Assembly (NCBI GenBank): GCA_046154645.1
Contig: JBJXDZ010000009.1
Location: 1-64,000, forward strand
Source: Ga0077555 sp046154645
Lineage (GTDB): Bacteria > Pseudomonadota > Alphaproteobacteria > Rhizobiales > Hyphomicrobiaceae
DNA: 64,000 nucleotides
Direction of reading: 5' to 3'
Shown: positions 59,100 through 64,000 of the stretch, piece by piece
How the letters are laid out: each line of letters starts with the position of its first letter
Position numbering within the stretch: the stretch's first letter is position 1
Made by a program: the position numbers and the translations under genes
Notes under the pieces: model-generated
What the model was told of the DNA's origin: nothing
Database searches by the model: none
The model's input: the letters and a program-made list of their open reading frames with translations, nothing else

Positions 59100-59660
59100 G
59101 TGGGCAAGGAGCACGTTGACGTGGCACAGGATATAACGCCGGATACCGCGGCAACGCATCCGACTCCACCGTCGTCAACGCGCTTCGAGCTGACGACGTT
59201 CTTCGAGGGCCGAACCGTCGCGTGGGGTATTTTCGAGGATCGCTTCGGCCGCATGCGCCGGCGTTTTCAGGTCGAGATGCAAGGGTGTTGGCACGGTGAC
59301 GTGTTCCATCTCGAAGAGAAGTTCGTCTATGACACCGGCGACACGGAGCTGCGCACGTGGATCGTAACGCCGGCCGGCGATGGACGCTTCACGGCCAGCT
59401 GCGCGGATTGCGTAGGTGGCGCCGTTGGTGTGTGCGACCGGCAAAGCATCAAGATGCGCTATCGCTTCAGGCTCGCGCTCAGCGGTCGCAACATCATTGT
59501 CGAATTCGATGACCGAATCTATTGCATTGATCAGGACAGGGCCGTCAACCGCGCGGTCATGCGCAAGTGGGGCATCAAGCTCGGCGAGCTCTCACTGTTC
59601 TTTCAGCGCGAGTCCGTCGCAACTCATGCCTCTCCCGAGCGCCCGGTTGCCAAAGGCTGA
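59100..59660 (+). CDS. DUF3833 family protein
   Basis: The 186-residue protein matches DUF3833: FFEGRTVAWGIFEDRFGRMR, FQVEMQGCWHGDVFHLEEKF, LRTWIVTPAGDGRFTASCAD and the end NRAVMRKWGIKLGELSLFF. DUF3833 proteins are lipocalin-like and often lipoproteins; this one lacks an obvious signal. The start is unsure: GTG at 59100 is the longest, another GTG lies at 59118. It is 71 bp after the methyltransferase on the same strand and belongs to the known gene set with DUF1365 and ChrR. Confidence 0.8.
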   Translation: MGKEHVDVAQDITPDTAATHPTPPSSTRFELTTFFEGRTVAWGIFEDRFGRMRRRFQVEMQGCWHGDVFHLEEKFVYDTGDTELRTWIVTPAGDGRFTASCADCVGGAVGVCDRQSIKMRYRFRLALSGRNIIVEFDDRIYCIDQDRAVNRAVMRKWGIKLGELSLFFQRESVATHASPERPVAKG

Positions 59661-59662
59661 CG

Positions 59663-60421
59663 CTAGCGGAAGCGCGCGGCGAGCCGCAGATAGAGCCAGT
59701 TCGGCATCACGCGCATGGTCTTGAGAATGGCCACCAGAGGCCAGGGAAATGCGGTCTCGAAGCGTCCGCTTTCCAGGCCGCGGATGATGCGCTCGGCCGC
59801 ATCCTCCACTTTGAGGATGAATGGCATCGGAAATGTATTGACCGCCGTCATCGGCGTCTCGACAAATCCGGGATTGACTAGACTGACGACGATGTTGTGT
59901 TGCGCCAGCTCGAGCCGCAGCACCTCGGCAAGGCTGATCACGGCAGCTTTCGTCGGGGCATAGGCAGCGGCCATCGGCAGGCCTCGATAACCAGCTACCG
60001 AGGCAACCAGGGCCAGTTGGCCATTGCCGCGGTTGATCATGGCTGGCACCAGTGGTTCCAGCACATTGACGATGCCGAAGTAGTTCACCTCCATGGACTG
60101 CGCGGCACGGACTGCGTCGTATTCGACCGCCTTCATGGGATGCCACACACCGGCATTCAGCACCGCCAGATCGATACTGCCCAATGCATCGACCACCAGC
60201 CGATGTGCCGCCGCCACGCTGGCCCTGTCCGTGACATCCAGTGGCACCGCCAACAGCCGACCCTGCAACTCCGGATGCGCACGCACCAGTTCGTCGAGCT
60301 TGTCGCCAGAGCGCGCGGAAATCGCCACGCGCACGCCGTCACGCGCCAGACGCACCGCCAGTTCTCGGCCGATGCCGGTACTGGCGCCCGTCACCCAGGC
60401 CGTATTCCACCGTGCTGCCAT
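59663..60421 (-). CDS. SDR family oxidoreductase linked to chrR
   Basis: A classical short-chain dehydrogenase of 252 residues: AWVTGASTGIGRELAVRLAR, VPLDVTDRASV, DLAVLNAGVWHP and the catalytic YAPTKAA with Ser in LVASVAGYRG, then SLVNPGFVETPM. The C-terminal stretch has a hydrophobic segment (ETAFPWPLVAILKTMRVMPN) that may touch the membrane. It stops 2 bp from the stop of DUF3833, and is read with chrR and rpoE on the minus strand, 16 bp after chrR. Confidence 0.87.
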   Translation of the reverse strand: MAARWNTAWVTGASTGIGRELAVRLARDGVRVAISARSGDKLDELVRAHPELQGRLLAVPLDVTDRASVAAAHRLVVDALGSIDLAVLNAGVWHPMKAVEYDAVRAAQSMEVNYFGIVNVLEPLVPAMINRGNGQLALVASVAGYRGLPMAAAYAPTKAAVISLAEVLRLELAQHNIVVSLVNPGFVETPMTAVNTFPMPFILKVEDAAERIIRGLESGRFETAFPWPLVAILKTMRVMPNWLYLRLAARFR

Positions 60422-60437
60422 TGTGTTGTTTCTCTGC

Positions 60438-61094
60438 CTACATGCCCGTCAGGGGCTGCAGCAGACGGCCCATCAAGCCCTTGAACCGCGCCGGACGCTC
60501 GCTCGCAATCAGACAGATGCAACCTGCAATCTTGTCCGCCAACGGTTTGTGTTCGATGCCTTCGTCAACATCCTGCAAATCGCCACGACCATAGCGGCCC
60601 GTCACGTCGCTGAAGGCGCCGTCGAGCACCAGCGTCAGCTCGGCACCACCATGGCCGTGGTTCGGCATTTCGCGGCCGGCCCCGATCTTGAGCAGGCGTA
60701 GATCACCCTCCACCCCCTCCGACAACGGCAGGCGATGATGCCAGATACCAGGACCCAGCCGCTTCCAGGGGATGGAATCGAACGAAAGACTGTAGGTCAA
60801 AGCGATTGGCGCGGGTAACCGTTCGGCCGGATCGATTGTCCGGGATTGCCGCAGCGGCTTCAGCTCGGCTTCGGGGATCCGTGGGACCACCAATCCGGCG
60901 CTATTCCTTTCACCAGCCGACGACGCCATCACCAGCGTCGCTCCCAGCAGATTGAGGTCGCCCAGCTCGCGTCGGCATTGGCTGCACACCGCCGCATGCG
61001 CGGCCACAACGGCGGCGAGCGGCTCCGAAATCGTGCCGGCGGCGTAGCTCATGAGAGTGACAGGATCGGGATGCTGCTGAATCGTCGTCGTCAT
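60438..61094 (-). CDS. chrR: Zinc-binding anti-sigma factor ChrR
   Basis: ChrR holds RpoE inactive until singlet oxygen triggers its breakdown. The anti-sigma domain carries its zinc ligands at His8 and in the motif H33-x3-C37-x2-C40 (AAHAAVCSQCRREL). The cupin domain holds His146, His148, Glu152 and His182 (NHGHGGAELTLVLDGAF, EGIEHKPLADK), and a Cys-x-Cys pair (192/194) follows. These match the Rhodobacter ChrR ligands with a constant offset. At 218 residues the length fits. Its start overlaps the rpoE stop by 4 bp, so the two are made together. Confidence 0.93.
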   Translation of the reverse strand: MTTTIQQHPDPVTLMSYAAGTISEPLAAVVAAHAAVCSQCRRELGDLNLLGATLVMASSAGERNSAGLVVPRIPEAELKPLRQSRTIDPAERLPAPIALTYSLSFDSIPWKRLGPGIWHHRLPLSEGVEGDLRLLKIGAGREMPNHGHGGAELTLVLDGAFSDVTGRYGRGDLQDVDEGIEHKPLADKIAGCICLIASERPARFKGLMGRLLQPLTGM

Positions 61095-61627
61095 CGAAGG
61101 TCCTCGAGGGCCGTGCGAAGCTTGCTGTAGGCGAGGCGAATGCGGGATTTCACGGTACCGAGCGGCAGCCCGAGTTGGGTTGCGATCTCGCTGTGCGGTA
61201 ACCCGTCGACGAACGCCAGGGTCACCACCTCGACTTGCTCCGGCGGCAGGTCACGTAGAACGGCTTGCACACGCACCTGCCGTTGGCGCTGATCGGTGGC
61301 ATCGTCTGGTTGCACATCGTCCGACGGCAGCGACGCCATGTGATCGTCGGTCAGTTCCTGCCATGGCTTCTGACGCCGAATGCGATCAATGCGCAAATTG
61401 CGCGCAATGGTGAACATCCATGTGCTGGCGCTGCCTTTGTCGGGGGAATAGAGACCAGCCTTGCGCCAGACAGTGACCAGTGTTTCCTGGGTAATGTCAT
61501 CTGCCAAATCGGCGTCGACACCCTGCCTCAACATATAGTTGCGAACCTTGGGGCCAAACTCGCGAAACAGTTTTTGGAACGCCTCTTCGCTCCGGTCCGT
61601 GGCAATCAACGCTAGCAACTCGGACAT
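61091..61627 (-). CDS. rpoE: ECF sigma factor, RpoE/ChrR-controlled type
   Basis: A 178-residue ECF sigma factor (ECF11-like group). Region 2 is EEAFQKLFREFGPKVRNYML to TWMFTIARNLRIDRIRRQKP, region 4 is VVTLAFVDGLPHSEIATQLG followed by LPLGTVKSRIRLAYSKL. The ATG at 61627 was chosen over the frame upstream to 61693. With ChrR it answers singlet oxygen and organic peroxides in related bacteria. A TGATCC-type promoter precedes it, which would give positive autoregulation. Confidence 0.93.
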   Translation of the reverse strand: MSELLALIATDRSEEAFQKLFREFGPKVRNYMLRQGVDADLADDITQETLVTVWRKAGLYSPDKGSASTWMFTIARNLRIDRIRRQKPWQELTDDHMASLPSDDVQPDDATDQRQRQVRVQAVLRDLPPEQVEVVTLAFVDGLPHSEIATQLGLPLGTVKSRIRLAYSKLRTALEDLR

Positions 61628-61716
61628 TGGGCCCCTACTTACCGCGCGTGGCAGCCGTCTTGGCCAGCCTCCGTGACATGCAGCACCCAACATAGTTGCT
61701 CTCCCGTTCGTTGCAA

Positions 61717-61746
61717 TGCTTACGGGTCATCGCGCGTGCTGGATCA
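61717..61746 (-). promoter_or_regulatory. Autoregulated RpoE-type promoter of rpoE-chrR
   Basis: On the minus strand TGATCC (61746-61741), 18 bp, TAAGCA (61722-61717). The -35 box is identical to that before the FAD oxidoreductase and the spacing is the same. The leader to the rpoE ATG is about 80 nt. Confidence 0.65.
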
Positions 61747-61864
61747 GCGAGACTAGCAGCCATATCGGCAGCTCATTGATCCAGCGATGGGTTTGACGCG
61801 TTGAACTCTCGTTAGCCGGGCGCCGGCCATCCGGGAGCAGTCCTAGTGGAGCAGACAACCGCAC

Positions 61865-62317
61865 ATGCGATCGCAATCGACCACCTCCTGCTTGATTGCT
61901 TATGCGGCGAGCCTGCTGACGTTTCTCGTGCTCGACGTTGCTTGGCTAATGCTTTTTGCAGCCGACATGTTCAAGCGCCACGTCGGCGCAGTCTTGAGTG
62001 ATCAGCCGAACCTCGTCGCGGCACTGGTGTTTTACGTCGTCTACGCCGGCGGCCTGTCAGCGCTCGCTGTCTGGCCGGCTTTGGCCGCAGAGCGGCTCCG
62101 CTCCGCCGTCGTGCAAGGCGCGCTGGTTGGCTTCACGGCCTATGCCACCTTCGATCTCACCAATCTTGCCATCATCAAGGGCTGGAGCCTTGGCGTATCG
62201 CTGGTCGACATGGCCTGGGGCACGTTTGCCTCTGCCGTGGCAGCGGTCGCAGGTTATGCCGCGGGAACGCGATGGTCAGGCCAGGCCACCGGGACCCGCG
62301 AGGTTGAGCGGCCATGA
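61865..62317 (+). CDS. DUF2177 family membrane protein
   Basis: A 150-residue protein with four helices: CLIAYAASLLTFLVLDVAWL, then ALVFYVVYAGGLSALAVWPA, GALVGFTAYATFDLTNLAI and LVDMAWGTFASAVAAVAGYA. The TAYATFDLTNLAIIKGWSL-like and DMAWG segments are the DUF2177 signature. It diverges from rpoE across about 240 bp; TGATCC occurs at 61777-61782 upstream. Its stop overlaps the DUF2878 start (ATGA). DUF2177 genes commonly sit with RpoE-ChrR and the lipid genes, though no function is assigned. Confidence 0.88.
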   Translation: MRSQSTTSCLIAYAASLLTFLVLDVAWLMLFAADMFKRHVGAVLSDQPNLVAALVFYVVYAGGLSALAVWPALAAERLRSAVVQGALVGFTAYATFDLTNLAIIKGWSLGVSLVDMAWGTFASAVAAVAGYAAGTRWSGQATGTREVERP

Positions 62318-62859
62318 ATTGGCGCGGCATTGCCGAGTTCGCCGCCTTTCAGGTGGTTTGGATCGCCTGCGCGCTCGGTGCCGCGGCCGGCTCGAACGCG
62401 ATTGGTGTTGCTGCAGCAGGGGCGCTGATCGGGGTGCACCTGTGCGCGCGCTACCAAGTCTCGCCGGCGGCGGCGAAGGGCGTCGCTCTCACCGTGCTCG
62501 CTTGCGGCATTATCGGTCTTGCCGCTGAAAGCTTGCTGGCAGCAGCCGGGCTCGTTCGCTACGCCGCGCCGTGGCCGAGCCCGCATGTGGCACCGCCCTG
62601 GGTTGTCGCCTTGTGGCTGGCCTTCGGCACCACGCTGGCGGCGACTGCCAGTCTTCTGGGTGGCCGCCTCGCGATTGCCGCCGTCGTGCTCGGCGCCGTC
62701 TTCGGCCCGCTCTCTTACCTGGCTGGAGCCAAACTCGGTGCCGTGACTATCGTTGCGCCGCAGTGGCAGGGCTACGGCGCCATTGCCATCATCTGGGCCG
62801 TTGCCTATCCGTTGCTGTTGCAAGTGTCGCGACCACTACACCGAGACGCTGCCGGGTAG
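62314..62859 (+). CDS. DUF2878 family membrane protein
   Basis: A 181-residue protein with about five helices, starting EFAAFQVVWIACALGAAAGS, with PPWVVALWLAFGTTLAATAS and GAVFGPLSYLAGAKLGAVTI as the family signature. Function is unknown. It forms a coupled pair with DUF2177 through a 4-bp overlap. In other proteobacteria DUF2878 lies in the same cluster as DUF1365, DUF3833 and the cyclopropane-synthase-like gene. Confidence 0.88.
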   Translation: MNWRGIAEFAAFQVVWIACALGAAAGSNAIGVAAAGALIGVHLCARYQVSPAAAKGVALTVLACGIIGLAAESLLAAAGLVRYAAPWPSPHVAPPWVVALWLAFGTTLAATASLLGGRLAIAAVVLGAVFGPLSYLAGAKLGAVTIVAPQWQGYGAIAIIWAVAYPLLLQVSRPLHRDAAG

Positions 62860-62965
62860 GGTGCAATAGGCGCCATTCCGCGCCGTATTGCACCGCTCCG
62901 AGCACCGACTGGAGCGCGGTAAGGCGGCAGCCGCTATAGCTGCCAAAACGCCCCTGAAACCGCGC

Positions 62966-63568
62966 TTACTTCGCTTTGCCGGCCATTTCCTCGACGTAGT
63001 CCCAGTTCACGAGGTTGTCGACGAACGCCTCGAGGTACTTCGGGCGCAAGTTGCGATAATCGATGTAGTAGCTGTGCTCCCAGACGTCGCAACCGAGAAT
63101 TGGCTGCGCGCCGTGCATTAGCGGGTTCTCGCCGTTTGGCGTCTTCATGACTTCGAGCTTGCCACCCTTGATGGCGAGCCAGCACCAGCCGGCGCCGAAC
63201 TGAGTGACGCCGGCCTGGATGAAGTCCGTGCGCATCTTATCGTAGCCGCCGTAGGCCGTGACCAGACCCTCGATCTTGCCGGGAAGCTTCTTGCCGCCGC
63301 CGCCCTTCTTCATCCAGTTCCAGAAGTGGATGTGGTTGTAATGCTGGCCGATCTGATTGACGACCGGCTGATCCTTGGCGGCAAAGGCTTCGGCGCAGAT
63401 CGCTTCGATCGACTTGCCGGCGTACTTGGTGCCGTCACCCGCCAGAGTATTGCCCGCCACGACGTAGGCGTTGTGGTGCTTGTCGTGATGGAACTCCAGA
63501 GTCTCCTTGGACATCACAGGCGCCAGCGCATCATAGGCATAGGGGAGGGGGGGAAGCGTAAAGGCCAC
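62966..63568 (-). CDS. sodB: Superoxide dismutase (Fe/Mn family)
   Basis: A 200-residue cytosolic superoxide dismutase. Metal ligands are His27 (LEFHHDKHHNAYV), His79 (QHYNHIHFWNWM), Asp161 and His165 (GCDVWEHSYYIDYRN). GAGWCWLAIKGGKLEV is conserved. Metal preference (Fe or Mn) cannot be settled by eye; the AQPILGCDVWEH region is close to the Fe type common in alphaproteobacteria. The start is GTG at 63568 with GGAG upstream. It stands alone, near the RpoE cluster. Confidence 0.95.
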   Translation of the reverse strand: MAFTLPPLPYAYDALAPVMSKETLEFHHDKHHNAYVVAGNTLAGDGTKYAGKSIEAICAEAFAAKDQPVVNQIGQHYNHIHFWNWMKKGGGGKKLPGKIEGLVTAYGGYDKMRTDFIQAGVTQFGAGWCWLAIKGGKLEVMKTPNGENPLMHGAQPILGCDVWEHSYYIDYRNLRPKYLEAFVDNLVNWDYVEEMAGKAK

Positions 63569-63763
63569 GGCGGGTCTCCGTTGTTGTTGTGGGAGAAATT
63601 GGGGATGCCGCGGACCCTAGCCGGTGGCGGGGAGAGAGACAAGCGGGCTGAAAGCGATGGTTCTGGCGACACGCCGGATCGAGTTCACGCCGGCTCACGA
63701 CCCGCATAGGCCCGCGAGACAAATCCCGCTACACTGGCGGTGGATCACGCCAGGGAAATGCCC

Positions 63764-64000
63764 ATGACCACACTCCTCATCACGCACGACTGCTTCATCC
63801 ATCACGACACGGGTCCCGGACATCCTGAGCGGCCGGATCGCATGCGCGTGCTGGACAAAACCTTTGCCGCACCTGAGTTCGCCAGACTGAAACGTGCCGA
63901 GGCGCCGCTGCGCGAGGATGTGGAAGCTTGGATCGCGCTTGCGCACCCAAGAGAGTACATTGAGGCGATCAAAGAGGCCCGGCCTGGTCCCGGTGAGCAA
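63764..64000 (+). CDS. Histone deacetylase family protein, 5' part
   Basis: Only the first 79 codons are in the window. TTLLITHDCFIHHDTGPGHP followed by ERPDRMRVLDKTF is the N-terminal signature of bacterial histone-deacetylase-like (acetoin utilisation/acetylpolyamine) amidohydrolases, and EDVEAWIALAHPREYIEAI follows as expected. The zinc site lies beyond the window end. The ATG at 63764 has AGGGA 8 nt upstream; an in-frame ATG at 63758 is less well placed. Confidence 0.9.
   Translation, partial: MTTLLITHDCFIHHDTGPGHPERPDRMRVLDKTFAAPEFARLKRAEAPLREDVEAWIALAHPREYIEAIKEARPGPGEQ

Noticed and set aside
1..64000. CRISPR arrays, cas genes, toxin-antitoxin pairs or known anti-phage systems
   Set aside because: None found. 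The lone Uma2-family gene has a nuclease-like fold but no partner that would make a defence system.

Overview
The window is a GC-rich alphaproteobacterial chromosome segment, most likely from Hyphomicrobiales (Rhizobiales) or a close relative. The evidence is the xerD-aroK-aroB neighbourhood with accA nearby, a sigma-32 promoter of the alphaproteobacterial type before dnaK, and an RpoE-ChrR pair with the zinc-ligand pattern known from Rhodobacter. There is no rRNA operon, CRISPR array or complete prophage. The species cannot be named from sequence alone.

Positions 1-4210 are the right-hand end of an integrative element inserted at the 3' end of tRNA-Ser(GCT). Reading inward from the tRNA it carries a tyrosine integrase, an excisionase-like DNA-binding protein, a CI-like repressor and a divergent plasmid-type replicase. 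Beyond these lie decayed cargo (a frameshifted LRAT-domain gene and a TPR remnant) and what looks like the end of an IS21-type insertion sequence. Two copies of an 18-bp dyad, one on each side of the repressor gene, are the probable operators of a maintenance/excision switch.

Positions 4.5-12.5 kb hold the heat-shock genes hrcA, grpE, dnaK and dnaJ, with alkB convergent between grpE and dnaK, then a flavin reductase, pyrF and a DUF1330 gene. Positions 12.5-30.5 kb are metabolic and mostly single genes: a molybdopterin oxidoreductase subunit, a CoA-transferase, a class IV aminotransferase, VOC and alpha/beta-hydrolase enzymes, pncC (CinA C-terminal type), a TAXI-like binding protein, ketopantoate reductase, a sugar-acid dehydratase, a 2-hydroxyacid dehydrogenase, an MFS carrier, two dehydrogenases and an MBL-fold enzyme.

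Positions 30.7-49.7 kb mix envelope/signalling and housekeeping genes: an OmpA-like protein, a membrane Ser/Thr kinase, tusA, an FAD-linked oxidase, aroK-aroB, xerD, a DUF6295/dienelactone hydrolase pair, a VanX-type dipeptidase next to a metalloprotease with a glycan-binding-like tail, accA, a BenE carrier, rlmN, two related membrane proteins and rpmF. Positions 49.9-55.5 kb encode a PAS-GGDEF-EAL protein with a decayed GGDEF motif, a coiled-coil exported protein, a lipoprotein, a GST and TspO.

Positions 55.6-62.9 kb form the most coherent functional island. An FAD oxidoreductase, DUF1365, a cyclopropane-synthase-like methyltransferase and DUF3833 are read on the plus strand. SDR, chrR and rpoE converge on them, and DUF2177-DUF2878 diverge from rpoE. 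TGATCC-N18-TAnnnA promoter boxes precede both rpoE and the FAD oxidoreductase. This matches a singlet-oxygen response regulon that remodels unsaturated membrane lipids, possibly by methylated or furan fatty acids. A Fe/Mn superoxide dismutase and the start of a histone-deacetylase-family gene close the window.
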